Counted from the stretch's first letter, positions 45,201 to 54,626 are shown. The stretch is DNA of 61,906 nt from Yokenella regensburgei ATCC 49455 (GCF_000735455.1 NZ_JMPS01000016.1:1-61906); one strand, 5' to 3'. Notes: generated by a model from the letters alone, not told the origin. Numbers and translations are program-made.

Positions 45201-46112
45201 CTAGATCTCCGTGCTGGCTAACGCGTTGCGAATAAATCCGTTGTTATCGTTCAGCAGCCGTTTCGCCTGCTGCACGCTCAGTTTGCCCAGTACCATGACG
45301 ATGGCCGTTTTACAGTGGCCTTCACAGGCAGACAGTGCCTGTGACGCGGTTTGCTGGTCACAGTCTGTAGCCTGCATCACGATGTTGATCTGCCGCTGAA
45401 CCAGCTTCTGGTTGGTCGCTTCAACATCAACCATCAGGTTGCCATAAACCTTGCCGCTGCGAATCATCGCCCCGGTGGTAAGCATGTTTAGCACCAGCTT
45501 TTGAGCTGTACCGGCTTTCATGCGTGAAGAACCGGTGACCACTTCAGCACCGACAACCGGCATGATCGCAATTTTCACGATCTGAGTGATTTCACTGCCT
45601 GCGTTGCAGGTCAGTGCTACCGTGGTTGCCCCCAGGCTGTTGGCATAGTTCAGCGCAGCTACGACGTAAGGTGTGCGCCCGCTGGCCGCAATTCCGACGA
45701 GAACATCTTTCTCGTTGAACCGAAGGTTTTTCAGGTCATCCACGCTCATCGTCAGGCTGTCTTCGGCGTTTTCAACGGCCTGCAAAATGGCCTGATGGCC
45801 CCCGGCGATCAGCGCGATAACCTGCTCGCGCGGCGTGCCGTAAGTTGGCGGGCATTCACTGGCGTCAAGGATGCCAAGGCGACCGGAAGTTCCCGCACCG
45901 CAGTAGATCAGGCGTCCTCCCTTCTGGAAAGCAGCAACGATGGCATCGACAGCCCGGGTGATTTCCGGGATCACCTTCTCAACGACCAGTGCAACCTTCT
46001 GGTCTTCCTGATTTATCACCCGCAGCATCTGTTCGGTCGACAGCATGTCGATATTTTCACTGTAGGTATTACGGCCTTCGGTGGTCATGGCAGATAAATC
46101 GATCTTCATCAT
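45201..46112 (-). CDS. murQ: MurNAc 6-phosphate etherase
   Basis: A 303-residue SIS-domain enzyme that cleaves the lactyl ether of MurNAc 6-phosphate, giving GlcNAc 6-phosphate and lactate in cell-wall recycling. The signature region [25 protein letters not shown] and [19 protein letters not shown] is intact. It is the first gene of the murQ-murP pair. In E. coli the pair is divergent from the repressor murR; no murR is present here, and the gene upstream is a porin, so control must differ or be supplied in trans. Confidence 0.92.
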   Translation of the reverse strand: MMKIDLSAMTTEGRNTYSENIDMLSTEQMLRVINQEDQKVALVVEKVIPEITRAVDAIVAAFQKGGRLIYCGAGTSGRLGILDASECPPTYGTPREQVIALIAGGHQAILQAVENAEDSLTMSVDDLKNLRFNEKDVLVGIAASGRTPYVVAALNYANSLGATTVALTCNAGSEITQIVKIAIMPVVGAEVVTGSSRMKAGTAQKLVLNMLTTGAMIRSGKVYGNLMVDVEATNQKLVQRQINIVMQATDCDQQTASQALSACEGHCKTAIVMVLGKLSVQQAKRLLNDNNGFIRNALASTEI

Positions 46113-46490
46113 TGTCTCGCTATTTCTGTTTCATTCGTGCCGGCTGGCAGCGTTAACGTTCCGGCGTCCAGCGCAAAAAGTGGCCTGGCGCAGAATGGAA
46201 TAATTAATGAACAAAATGCTTTTTTAAAGGAATATTTTATTCCACAATGGATTAATGTGAGCTTCCTCAAAAAATTGTATGACAAATAAATCAGGAAATT
46301 TCGCCGATTTCGATGGATGAATGTACGCTGACGGCGTGTGTCTGTTTTGTGACGTTACTCGTTGATTATCCTGTCATCCCGTTGTGATGCTTCACCCGGT
46401 ATGCATATGGCATGCACCGGGGACAGGAGGGCGTATATTCCCGCTCCGGCCCCGTTCAGTGGTAAAAATTCTAAAGCAGAGGCTATTCAG
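46113..46490. promoter_or_regulatory. Divergent control region of murQP and the porin gene
   Basis: 378 bp between two divergent genes. AT-rich blocks near 46200-46290 are likely promoters for both. TGTGA half-sites near 46355 could be CRP contacts, fitting PTS genes, but no complete palindrome was found. No gene is seen. Confidence 0.5.
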
Positions 46491-47594
46491 ATGAAATTTA
46501 AGGTTCTTTCCCTGCTGGTTCCGGCACTGCTGGCCGCCGGCGCGGCACACGCTGCTGAAATCTATAACAAGGACGGCAACAAACTCGACCTGTACGGCAA
46601 GGTTGACGGCCTGCACTACTTCTCCGATGACAAAGGAGCCGACGGCGACCAGAGCTATGCCCGCCTCGGCTTTAAGGGCGAAACCCAGGTGAATGACCAG
46701 CTGACCGGCTACGGCCAGTGGGAATACAACATGCAGGCCAACAATACCGAGGGCTCTGATAACCAGTCCTGGACCCGTCTGGGCTTTGCCGGTCTGAAGT
46801 TTGGTGACTGGGGCTCATTCGATTACGGCCGCAACTACGGCGTTGTCTACGACGTGACCTCGTGGGCCGACGTTCTGCCGGAGTTCGGTGGTGATACCTA
46901 CGGTTCTGACAACTTCCTGCAGCAGCGTGCGAACGGGGTGGCCACCTACCGTAATAACGACTTCTTCGGCCTGGTTGACGGCCTGGACCTGGCCCTGCAG
47001 TATCAGGGCAAAAACGGCAGCGTGTCCGGCGAAGGTGCCACCAACAACGGCCGTAACGCCATGAAACAGAACGGTGACGGCTTCGGCGGCTCCCTGACGT
47101 ACGACATCGGCGAAGGCTTCAGCGTGGGCACGGCCATCGCCAGCTCAAAACGCACCGATGAGCAGAACCAGCTGGCGTTCGGCAACGGCGACAAGGCCAC
47201 CACCTACACCGGCGGCCTGAAGTATGACGCCAACAACGTCTATGTCGCGACCCAGTACACCCAGAGCTACAACGCCACCCGCTTCGGCAGCAATGACGGC
47301 GACCACGGCTTTGCCAATAAGGCACAGAACTTCGAAGCCGTGGCGCAGTACCAGTTCGACTTCGGCCTGCGTCCGTCCATCGCTTACCTGCACTCCCGCG
47401 GCAAGAACATCGAGGGCTACGGCGACCAGGACCTGCTGAACTACATCGACCTCGGCGCGACCTACTTCTTCAACAAGAACATGTCCACCTATGTCGATTA
47501 CAAAATCAACCTGATTGACGACAATAAGTTCACCCGCGACACCGGCGTGGCAACGGATAACGTAGTGGCCACCGGTCTGGTTTACCAGTTCTGA
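46491..47594 (+). CDS. OmpC/OmpK36-like porin
   Basis: A 367-residue outer-membrane trimeric porin. The start ATG 46491 has AGAGG upstream and a signal peptide [21 protein letters not shown]; longer frames are not needed. The mature protein opens [16 protein letters not shown] and ends GLVYQF with the terminal Phe required for assembly. The third loop [13 protein letters not shown] is intact. It resembles OmpK36 and OmpC but differs in external loops, so it is an extra paralogue rather than the core gene. It is divergent from murQP, with a terminator after it. Confidence 0.9.
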   Translation: MKFKVLSLLVPALLAAGAAHAAEIYNKDGNKLDLYGKVDGLHYFSDDKGADGDQSYARLGFKGETQVNDQLTGYGQWEYNMQANNTEGSDNQSWTRLGFAGLKFGDWGSFDYGRNYGVVYDVTSWADVLPEFGGDTYGSDNFLQQRANGVATYRNNDFFGLVDGLDLALQYQGKNGSVSGEGATNNGRNAMKQNGDGFGGSLTYDIGEGFSVGTAIASSKRTDEQNQLAFGNGDKATTYTGGLKYDANNVYVATQYTQSYNATRFGSNDGDHGFANKAQNFEAVAQYQFDFGLRPSIAYLHSRGKNIEGYGDQDLLNYIDLGATYFFNKNMSTYVDYKINLIDDNKFTRDTGVATDNVVATGLVYQF

Positions 47595-47613
47595 TGTGAC
47601 ATCAGCAGTATGC

Positions 47614-47643
47614 AAACCGGTCACTGGCTGACCGGTTTTTTTT
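47614..47643 (+). terminator. Terminator of the porin gene
   Basis: AAACCGGTCA and TGACCGGTTT form a near-perfect stem with CTGGC as loop, followed by eight T. It lies 20 bp after the porin stop. Confidence 0.9.
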
Positions 47644-47945
47644 CACCACCGCCCCGGGGATGTGATCGGGGACAGGCATTTTCCCTGCCGGAGTTGACGC
47701 CCCCTCTCCCTCGTTGCGCTAATATTGTGTTTTAAGCCACTGCTACTTTGTATTGACCGGATGACCAACCCTCATTTTTTTGTACAGCGCGCAACACACC
47801 GACCGTTTTGTGTTGCGCTTTTTTATGCCCGCAGCCGGCTGCACAACTGACTGACGACGCGATACCTGTGCGATATCGTCCCCGGCTGCGGATGACCGGG
47901 TTTAACGGTCAGTGGAACGGAAACGCACGTTAAGGAGTTAATTCA
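47644..47945. other. Spacer before the DUF4232 gene
   Basis: 300 bp with no gene. It includes a GC-rich stretch and a likely promoter and ribosome region near 47935 (GTTAAGGAGTTAATT) for the following gene. Confidence 0.45.
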
Positions 47946-48455
47946 TTGTTTAAACTGAAATTTAATTCTGTGACCTTCCTCTGCCTGCTGCCGGTGGCTT
48001 CCGCCCTGGCCGACAGCACCCCGATATTGCCCTGCCGGAGTGCCGATATCCGGCTGCACACCGATGACCGGAACGGCCTGTACGACGGTATGTCGCAGGG
48101 CGGTATGTCCCTGGTGTTATACAACGCCGGAGAAGCCCCCTGCATGCTGCCGCCGCGACCGGCACTGAGCTTCAGCGATGCGGAACACAGACCTCTGACG
48201 GCGGAACGGCGCACGGCCCGGGGCATGTATCCGGGGCCGGCGCTGCCGCCGGTGATTGTGCCCGCCGGGGAAGCCCTGCAGATCCTGCTGCGCTGGGTGG
48301 CCAGCGATGCCTTTGACGGCGGTCACTGTATCCGGCCGGCGTTTGTGTCGCTGGCGCTGGACGGCGGCGCGCTGTCTGCTCCCTTTAACCGGACGATGTG
48401 CGCGGTAAAAGGGCAGACCGGGTATTACTCGCAGTCGCTGACCGGCACGCCGTAA
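47946..48455 (+). CDS. DUF4232-family exported protein (copy 2)
   Basis: A 169-residue secreted or periplasmic protein with a signal peptide (about 1-23, FLCLLPVASALA). The mature part has four Cys (two pairs: PCRS and PCML; HCIR and MCAV) and motifs LYDGMSQGG and GYYSQSLTGTP. TTG at 47946 follows AAGGAG. It is the intact partner of the frameshifted copy at 34715-35213. Function unknown. Confidence 0.72.
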   Translation: MFKLKFNSVTFLCLLPVASALADSTPILPCRSADIRLHTDDRNGLYDGMSQGGMSLVLYNAGEAPCMLPPRPALSFSDAEHRPLTAERRTARGMYPGPALPPVIVPAGEALQILLRWVASDAFDGGHCIRPAFVSLALDGGALSAPFNRTMCAVKGQTGYYSQSLTGTP

Positions 48456-48532
48456 GCGGGGCGATGTATTTTCCGCACCGCGTTTGTTTGTATAATCTGT
48501 TGTTTCCGCACAGAAAGAGGACACTGACGTCA

Positions 48533-49162
48533 ATGGAAAATGCCGCAGCCGCAAAACAGAAGCTGGGGATGCTCTCCGGGCACATGGTCTGGTGCGCCCT
48601 GGTGGCGCTGGCGCTGGCCCGTCGTGACGGCAGCGTCCTGTCGCCGGCGCAGGAGAACCTGTTTCTCACCCTCTGGCTGGCGACCGCGCAGAAGCAGCGC
48701 CGTTTTCCCCGAGAAGTGGCCACCGATATCAGCTGGCTGCTGAAGCAGGGGCGACGGCTGGGGGTCAACGCGAAGCTGGTCAGCAAGCTGACCTACCTGT
48801 GGGAATCCTGCACCGGCGAGCTGAAGGCGCAGACCGATCTGTTTCGCCTCACGCATGCGATTGAGACGGCGAGGGACATGCACTGGCTCTGCCGGATGCT
48901 CAGCGACCGGGAGTGGTCCGGCCGGCATGCGGTGACGCTGAATGCCGGCGTGAATGCCGTGTATCTGCCCCTCAGTAATCTTGATGCCGCGTTCGACGAG
49001 GACGGACACCAGGTAAAGGTGTTGATGGCGAACATCACCGGGAGCGTGGCGGGCCTCGGGGAACTGCTGGACCGCAGCGGCTGGCGTCTGGAGCACCAGT
49101 CGGACCTCCGTTATCATCTGTGGGCCTGCCGTGAAGCGTCCGGCCCGGCGTCGTTATGCTGA
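48533..49162 (+). CDS. DUF2913-family protein (copy 2)
   Basis: A 209-residue soluble protein, started at ATG 48533 after AGAGG. It shares the conserved half of DUF2913 with copy 1 (VWCALVALALARRDGSVLSP, QKQRRFPREVATDISWLL, LWESCTGE, AQTDLFRLTHAIE). It directly follows the DUF4232 gene, as the two families also neighbour each other in region 2. Function unknown. Confidence 0.78.
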   Translation: MENAAAAKQKLGMLSGHMVWCALVALALARRDGSVLSPAQENLFLTLWLATAQKQRRFPREVATDISWLLKQGRRLGVNAKLVSKLTYLWESCTGELKAQTDLFRLTHAIETARDMHWLCRMLSDREWSGRHAVTLNAGVNAVYLPLSNLDAAFDEDGHQVKVLMANITGSVAGLGELLDRSGWRLEHQSDLRYHLWACREASGPASLC

Positions 49163-49172
49163 GAGAGAGACA

Positions 49173-49520
49173 ATGGAAAAGTTTTCGCAGGAACTGCTCA
49201 GTCTGGATAAGTTTCTGCTGCGCGTGGGGCGCTTCGCCCTGCGGGCGGCGGGGATTTTTCTGCTGGGGATCATCCCGGGGATCGTCGGTTTTATGATGAC
49301 GGAAGGCCTCTCTTTTGCCGAGTCTGCGCTGAACGCGGTGTCCATGGCCGGCTCTCAGGGCGTGCATTTCCCGCCGGTCAGCACGGGCGGGAAGTATTTT
49401 ATCGCCCTGTACGGCTTTTACCTGCAGGCGGTATTTTTCGTCGCGCTGGGCGTGCTGATAAGCCCGTTCGTGCACCGTATCATCCACCGCTGGCATCTGG
49501 ACAGCGACACCACGTCGTAA
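49173..49520 (+). CDS. Membrane protein, unknown
   Basis: A 115-residue protein with two hydrophobic segments (about 22-46 and 82-104), starting MEKFSQELLSLDKFLLRVGR. It begins ten bases after the DUF2913 stop with a GAGAGAGA ribosome region, so it is cotranscribed with it. No family is recognised. Confidence 0.55.
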   Translation: MEKFSQELLSLDKFLLRVGRFALRAAGIFLLGIIPGIVGFMMTEGLSFAESALNAVSMAGSQGVHFPPVSTGGKYFIALYGFYLQAVFFVALGVLISPFVHRIIHRWHLDSDTTS

Positions 49521-49682
49521 GCCTGTATCAGACCGGGTGAATATCCCGGCAATCCGGAGATATTACCGCTGTTAACCGTTTTTTTGTTTTTCATCCGGCG
49601 TAATGTGCTGCAGATCACTGATGGCACGGCGTTAACGTTTGTATAGTCCATCGCTTTCCGTATTGTTAAGGAGAGGTAAAAA

Positions 49683-49877
49683 ATGGATGAAGTTGATCTG
49701 GCCAGCCTGGCCCAACAGTCAAAACTGGCGCATCTGCTGAAGGGCAGAACGCGGGCGTCACTGCCCTTCACCGGACTGTGTCATAACTGCAGTGAGCCGC
49801 TGGATAACGTGCATTTCTGTGATGCGGACTGTCGGGATGATTATGAAAAACGGCTGCAGTCCCACCTGCGCCGCTAA
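49683..49877 (+). CDS. Small Zn-ribbon protein, phage-type
   Basis: A 64-residue protein with CHNC and CDADC motifs forming a zinc finger; the N-terminal part is helical. GGAGAGG precedes the start. Similar small Zn proteins occur in prophages and plasmids as regulators of unknown action. Confidence 0.6.
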   Translation: MDEVDLASLAQQSKLAHLLKGRTRASLPFTGLCHNCSEPLDNVHFCDADCRDDYEKRLQSHLRR

Positions 49878-49881
49878 AATT

Positions 49882-50199
49882 TCAGAGCAAATGGCGGGGA
49901 TGATTCATCTGCTGATGCAGAATACGGGCAACAAGGATATCGTTATCCCTGATGGTGTAAAAAATGGTGTGGGGCTGAAATTCAGCCCGCATCACACCGG
50001 GAACGGGCGAATATTCCCGTCCGGGGCGTGGCATCCCCGCCTGCGTGTCAAAAAACGCCTCCATGGCTTCAGTGTAATGCTCCGCCTGAACTTTACCAAA
50101 ACGCAGCAGCGTGTAATCGTAAATGCCGGAAAAGTCCTCAGCGGCCAGTACAATCAGCACTCTCCTTTGCAGCGGCAACGGCCGGCGTGTCTTAATCAT
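49882..50199 (-). CDS. RelE/ParE-family toxin
   Basis: A 105-residue toxin of the RelE/ParE superfamily: helical N-terminal half (RRVLIVLAAEDFSGIYDYTL), YTEAMEAFFDTQAG and the beta-strand end VMRAEFQPHTIFYTIRDNDI followed by LVARILHQQM. ParE toxins poison gyrase; RelE toxins cut mRNA; the type is uncertain. Its ATG overlaps the stop of the preceding frame (TAATG), the usual antitoxin-toxin coupling. That frame is only a C-terminal stub, so the toxin may be without its antitoxin. Confidence 0.75.
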   Translation of the reverse strand: MIKTRRPLPLQRRVLIVLAAEDFSGIYDYTLLRFGKVQAEHYTEAMEAFFDTQAGMPRPGREYSPVPGVMRAEFQPHTIFYTIRDNDILVARILHQQMNHPRHLL

Positions 50200-50297
50200 T
50201 ACTTATCCGTCTCTGGCCAGATGAGCTTTCTGAGACGCTGATGATCGGCGTCTGTGAGCTCTTTTCTTTTCGGTGCATTCAGTGAGGCATAGCCATA
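50199..50297 (-). pseudogene. Antitoxin C-terminal stub
   Basis: The frame ending TAA at 50199-50201 reads ASLNAPKRKELTDADHQRLR and KLIWPETDK. No start codon is available before a stop at about 50298. This is what would remain of a small antitoxin after its N-terminal DNA-binding part was lost. Confidence 0.5.
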
Positions 50298-50328
50298 TCA
50301 ACAATTCTCGACCGGGAAAGTATGGGCT

Positions 50329-50505
50329 ATGGCAGGTGCAACATGCGCAATTCTTGTGTGGGGTGTTGGTTTTATGGTGGTGGCCGGTGACTGGTTCATG
50401 TCTTGGCAGACAAAAGAAAATCCGCTTTCCACGCAACTGGGTGCATTGCTTTATATGGTACCCAACACACTTGCTCTGATCGTTTTTCTGAGTCACAAAG
50501 AATGA
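50329..50505 (+). CDS. Small membrane protein, unknown
   Basis: A 58-residue protein with two hydrophobic segments (LVWGVGFMVVAGDWFM and ALLYMVPNTLALIVFLSH). It starts 30 bp beyond the point where the antitoxin stub is cut, so it may have been joined here by a deletion. No family is recognised. Confidence 0.4.
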   Translation: MAGATCAILVWGVGFMVVAGDWFMSWQTKENPLSTQLGALLYMVPNTLALIVFLSHKE

Positions 50506-51463
50506 ACACAGCCCCCTGCGAGGTGGTTACGTCGACATGGCTGTAACCCTGTTATCCGTATCAGCCAGGTTCTCTGGCTGATACAACAGTGTTATGGTCG
50601 TAAACCAAAGCTCCGGGCCAATAATCAGAAAGCGTCATTGGATGAAATACGGGTTTCCTTTTCCGACATTGAGTCAATCATGCTGTATGGCAGATGAAAT
50701 AAATATCCAGGACCAAAGTAATAATTTTCAGCCACTAATATAACATTCAGTCGCCGGTACGCGATGTCTTTATCTGCTGCGCACATGAACTTACCTGCGT
50801 CATTAACCAGTCTGCATCCTGCAGCGTCCAGACGAAATACAAAAATAAAAGTACTGCCGTAAATACTGCTTACTTACTCATTCATCAGTCCCGACGGTTT
50901 AAGTGCGTATTCCAGATCCTGAGGGATTCAGTCACCGTGTTATCTGTTGCCGGCCTGAGAATAATCACATATTTATTTAAGCCAGTAAGCCGGGCAATAA
51001 ATCCCTCCCGGCAGGACGAACTGTTAAACTCTTTTCTCCGTGTTAACGCTACAGACTTCAGCCGACAAACCGAAACCGTTTATCCCTCTCGCCATCCCCA
51101 CAAAAATCAGAATGCGTCCCCGTTATCGGCTTCAGTGCATGAACAAAAAACCGGCAAATCATCCCCCTAAGACTCTGCAGGGAGAGTCGTTCTGGCCCAA
51201 CGCAGCCCGCATCACCTGTACAATAATTAACCAGCACAGCACCGTGGCATTCCCGCCTTTCCTGCCGCCGGGTGAGCGTCAGCAAAACGCATCTGAAAGT
51301 GAGGCTGCCGGACAAATATAAAACACTACTAAAAACAGCATATCTGCATGATTCATAATTGAAATAACATATTTCTGTCACAAAGATTCACCTGTTAATC
51401 CTTTGATATCATTCCATGATTACGGTAAATTTATACGTAAAATCATGTTGATGAAATTCCGGA
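50506..51463. other. Spacer of about 950 bp, no gene seen
   Basis: No supported gene. Frames at 50937-51321 on both strands have no recognisable product. The sequence is of mixed composition, with an AT-rich stretch just before 51464. This seems to be the left edge of the CP4-44-like island. Confidence 0.45.
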
Positions 51464-52417
51464 ATGGTAAACATGGAGCATATTACCCTGCCTAAACTGC
51501 ACGCCCGCAGCGTGCGTGAAGCCCTCTTTTATCTGCACGACCATCGTGAGCACGTCGCCGTCAGTGGATGCAACCTGACGGAGCTCAATGAGAAAATCCA
51601 CCACTTCTTCTATGAGACCGTGCTCCATGATGAAGGGGCGGATGCGCTGAGAGGGGTTGACTACGCGCTGCAACCGGAGCATGTTCCTTATCTTCTGATG
51701 GTCAGGAAAGACGAATGGGCCAGAGCGACCATCGACAATAAATATTTCGCCTGGATTGCCGAAGATGAACTGGCTGGCATGTTTGTCTGGTTTCACATTC
51801 TTGAGGTCCAGTCACTGAAAGATACTCAACAGCTGGCTGATAAAAAAAATACATCTTTCAACCCGAAAAACTGGACACTCCCTGATGAAATAAATCTTGT
51901 CGCCCCTGATACCCCGGAAGAACGACTGTTGCCCATTGAGCATATTTTTGACACATCCCGCATTTCGACTGATGACAAAATTAATGTCATCACACTTATG
52001 CAAGAAAAATGGAGCATCGAAGGTCAAAAATTAAAAAAACGCTTTCGTTTTTTATTTAAGGATAAGGAGGTTATTCCGGAAGAGATTAAGGAAGTCATGG
52101 CGTGTGCTGTTGATGAAGGACTTCCGTCATTCGGTGTGAAGTGTATTACACCTGAGTCCATACGGCTGGCGATCCCCTGTATGTATCATTTTTTTGAGTA
52201 CCGTGACCGTGCTGTACTCAGGAAGCTGAGCCGAATTTACTCGGTAAAGAAATACCAGGAAAAAAATAAAGAAAAGCTGATGGTCACGCTGTTGCTTGAC
52301 CCGGATGTGAAAGACATGCTGGATGAAATTGCAGAAATCAGGGGGATCAGCCTGCATAAGCTGATTACGCACTGGACCCGCCGGCATTATGGCACGCTGA
52401 GAAAACCCGTACAGTAA
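51464..52417 (+). CDS. Large hypothetical protein, DNA-binding-like C terminus
   Basis: A 317-residue soluble protein. Codons 1 and 4 are both possible starts. Residues 1-250 are not recognised; a helical region rich in Trp and Phe is followed by acidic segments (TPEERLLPIEHIFD). The last 55 residues (KLMVTLLLDPDVKDMLDEIA and EIRGISLHKLITHWTRRHYG) have the strand-helix-helix order of ribbon-helix-helix proteins, so it may bind DNA. It is more AT-rich than its neighbours and is first in the island, 117 bp before the GTPase. Confidence 0.55.
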   Translation: MVNMEHITLPKLHARSVREALFYLHDHREHVAVSGCNLTELNEKIHHFFYETVLHDEGADALRGVDYALQPEHVPYLLMVRKDEWARATIDNKYFAWIAEDELAGMFVWFHILEVQSLKDTQQLADKKNTSFNPKNWTLPDEINLVAPDTPEERLLPIEHIFDTSRISTDDKINVITLMQEKWSIEGQKLKKRFRFLFKDKEVIPEEIKEVMACAVDEGLPSFGVKCITPESIRLAIPCMYHFFEYRDRAVLRKLSRIYSVKKYQEKNKEKLMVTLLLDPDVKDMLDEIAEIRGISLHKLITHWTRRHYGTLRKPVQ

Positions 52418-52533
52418 CGGATATATCCGGATTTAAAAAAATCTCAGATATATATCACCTTACTGAATTCCCTCCCGTTTTACATCAACAGGCCATCCCC
52501 TCCCGGATGGCCTTTTTTCATCCAGAGGCCAGC

Positions 52534-53421
52534 ATGAAACACCCTTCGGGCTACGCCCTTATTCGCCGTCACCTGCGGCGTTATCCACACGCGTTGCGCC
52601 AGCATCTTATCCGGGAGCTTAACCGGCTCGTTACGTATGAACCCGTGATTGGCATTATGGGGAAAACCGGCGTCGGGAAGAGCAGTTTGTGTAATGCACT
52701 GTTCCGTAGTGAAGTCTGCGCCGTCAATGCCGTGGAAGCCTGCACCCGCCAGCCCCAGCGTGTGCGGCTGCGCTTTGGCAGCCATTATCTGACGCTGGTG
52801 GATTTGCCCGGCGTGGGCGAGAGCGTTCCCCGTGACGGCGAATACCGTGAGCTGTACCGGGAGCTCATGCCGCAGCTGGATATGGTGCTGTGGGTGCTCA
52901 AGGCCGATGACCGCGCTTATGCGGTGGAAGAGCAGTTTTATCAGGATGTATTCGCGCAGTTCAGCGGACCGATACCGCCGGTATTGTGGGTACTCAACCA
53001 GGTGGACAAAACCGAACCCGCCGAGCAGTGGCTATGGCTGTCGGCGCAGCCCTCGGTATTACAGGCTGAGCGTATTGCGCAGAAACAGCAGGCGGTGGCC
53101 CGGCAGTTGCAGATAGCAGAAATAGATATTCTGCCGGTTTCAGTCCGGGGGCGTTACCGTCTGTCACGTCTGGTGGAGGCTATGATTACCCGGCTCCCAA
53201 AGCAGGCCCGCAGTCCGCTTGTGCCTCACCTGCAAAACGGGTATCGCACCACAAGCGTTATCAGCACCGCCAGCAGCAGCTTTGGCGATGCGGTGGTGGA
53301 CGTCATCGATAAGGTCATTGACCTCGCCCCGCTGCCGCAGGTGGCCCGCTCGGCGCTGCATGCGGTGACCCACACCGTCGCACGGGCGGCACGCTCCCTG
53401 TGGGGATTTTTCTTCGGTTAG
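52534..53421 (+). CDS. YkfA/YfjP/YeeP-type GTPase
   Basis: A 295-residue P-loop GTPase of the Era-like CP4 prophage family. Motifs are GIMGKTGVGKSSL (G1), DLPGVGE (G3) and LNQVDKTE (G4). I prefer the ATG at 52534; the frame is open nine codons further up without a ribosome site. The C terminus has hydrophobic segments (about 230-290). It is the first gene of the yeeP-to-yeeT-like island, and its partners follow. Cellular role unknown. Confidence 0.88.
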   Translation: MKHPSGYALIRRHLRRYPHALRQHLIRELNRLVTYEPVIGIMGKTGVGKSSLCNALFRSEVCAVNAVEACTRQPQRVRLRFGSHYLTLVDLPGVGESVPRDGEYRELYRELMPQLDMVLWVLKADDRAYAVEEQFYQDVFAQFSGPIPPVLWVLNQVDKTEPAEQWLWLSAQPSVLQAERIAQKQQAVARQLQIAEIDILPVSVRGRYRLSRLVEAMITRLPKQARSPLVPHLQNGYRTTSVISTASSSFGDAVVDVIDKVIDLAPLPQVARSALHAVTHTVARAARSLWGFFFG

Positions 53422-53465
53422 ATAAACATCGTCGTCGTTGTCGATAAGTGTTTTTGCCTAACGAC

Positions 53466-53491
53466 GATCAATTTCGTCGATCGAACAGATC
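53466..53491. promoter_or_regulatory. GATC triplet in Ag43-like position
   Basis: Three GATC sites at 53466, 53479 and 53488 within 26 bp lie in the 200-bp gap after the GTPase gene. In CP4-44 the next gene is flu (Ag43), whose promoter has three Dam GATC sites overlapped by OxyR. The following gene here is not flu. Confidence 0.55.
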
Positions 53492-53619
53492 GATATTCAT
53501 CGTTGTACCTGATGAGTCCCGCGGTTACATAATCCACGGGGAACCGTGTCATTACGTTATTTACTCATTAAAAATCAATGTGATGACTCGCAGGGATTGT
53601 CACGTCTTAAGGAGCTTCT

Positions 53620-54024
53620 GTGACTAAATATTATACCGCTACTGCGGCCATGATGCTGCTGGCAGCCCTGTCCTCAGCGGCCAGTGCGTCTGAAAACGAC
53701 ATCGTTAAGGTCGATATTCAGAAGAACATACAGGGTATCAATGTCGCCGTGACGGCTAAAACTGACACTGTCGTGATTAAAAATATTGACGTCAACCGGG
53801 GCAAATGCCCGCTGCTGACAAAGGGAAGCATCACATACCAGGGCAAACGGCTTGAGGGCTGGGTGGCGCAGGGGGCGAGCTTCACGCCCACCACGATGCA
53901 TTTTGCTGACGGCCTGACCTGGCATTTTGGCCATACCTACCTTCAGCCCCCGGCGGGCGTGGTCTGCAGTTTCCTTGAAGCCCGGGTATTCACCGACCGG
54001 GGCACCTTCACGGTGACCGAATAA
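53620..54024 (+). CDS. Exported hypothetical protein
   Basis: A 134-residue protein started at GTG 53620 with AAGGAG before it. It has a signal peptide ending near ASASE. The mature part is beta-rich with two Cys (GKCPLL, VVCSFL). No family is recognised. It occupies the site where the Ag43 autotransporter gene normally follows the GTPase in CP4-44. Confidence 0.55.
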   Translation: MTKYYTATAAMMLLAALSSAASASENDIVKVDIQKNIQGINVAVTAKTDTVVIKNIDVNRGKCPLLTKGSITYQGKRLEGWVAQGASFTPTTMHFADGLTWHFGHTYLQPPAGVVCSFLEARVFTDRGTFTVTE

Positions 54025-54087
54025 ACCGCCTTTAACACCGACCTCTAATCCCCCCAACTTTCTTATTGTTTATCAAAGGAAAATATT

Positions 54088-54552
54088 ATGCCTTTCAAAT
54101 CGATAGTCCCTCTTACCATTGTGCTTTGCTTCTCCGGCCAGGCGCTGGCATTCGGTAATCACGATACCTGGACCAGCGGCTTCGCGCAGGGCACAGCGGA
54201 ATACACCATCCTCGGCAAGGGGCAGTCACAGCTGTACCTCGCCTGCGACAGTTCAGGCTCACAGGCCGCGACCATCATATTCACCGATGCAAACGGCCAT
54301 CAGGTCAGCATGGACAGCGGCCAGACCCTGACCATGAAAATCGATAACGCCGAAGCGGCCGACATCAGCGAGAGCGGCTCTCACGTGGGGGAAGATAACC
54401 TCATGTGGGCATGGAACAAACTGCGTACCGGTAAGCGTGTGGTCGTCTCCGGATCAGGTGCACAACCTGCCGTCTTCACGCTGAACGGTGCTGCCGGTGT
54501 GATACCGGCATTTGGCGATAACGGCTGCGTGGCAAAGTTTGACGTGCCGTAA
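54088..54552 (+). CDS. Exported hypothetical protein
   Basis: A 154-residue protein with a signal peptide (VLCFSGQALAFGN cut after ALA), then a beta-rich region with an early Cys (LACDSSGS) and a late Cys (NGCVAKF). It follows the previous exported protein by 63 bp and an AAAGGA ribosome site. No family is recognised. The paired secretion signals suggest that the two work together outside the cytoplasm. Confidence 0.55.
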   Translation: MPFKSIVPLTIVLCFSGQALAFGNHDTWTSGFAQGTAEYTILGKGQSQLYLACDSSGSQAATIIFTDANGHQVSMDSGQTLTMKIDNAEAADISESGSHVGEDNLMWAWNKLRTGKRVVVSGSGAQPAVFTLNGAAGVIPAFGDNGCVAKFDVP

Positions 54553-54626
54553 TCCACGCTGAAACCCTCTCCCATATCCACCCACACTCATTTTTATCAA
54601 CCCACGGTATAACAAGGAAAATCCCG

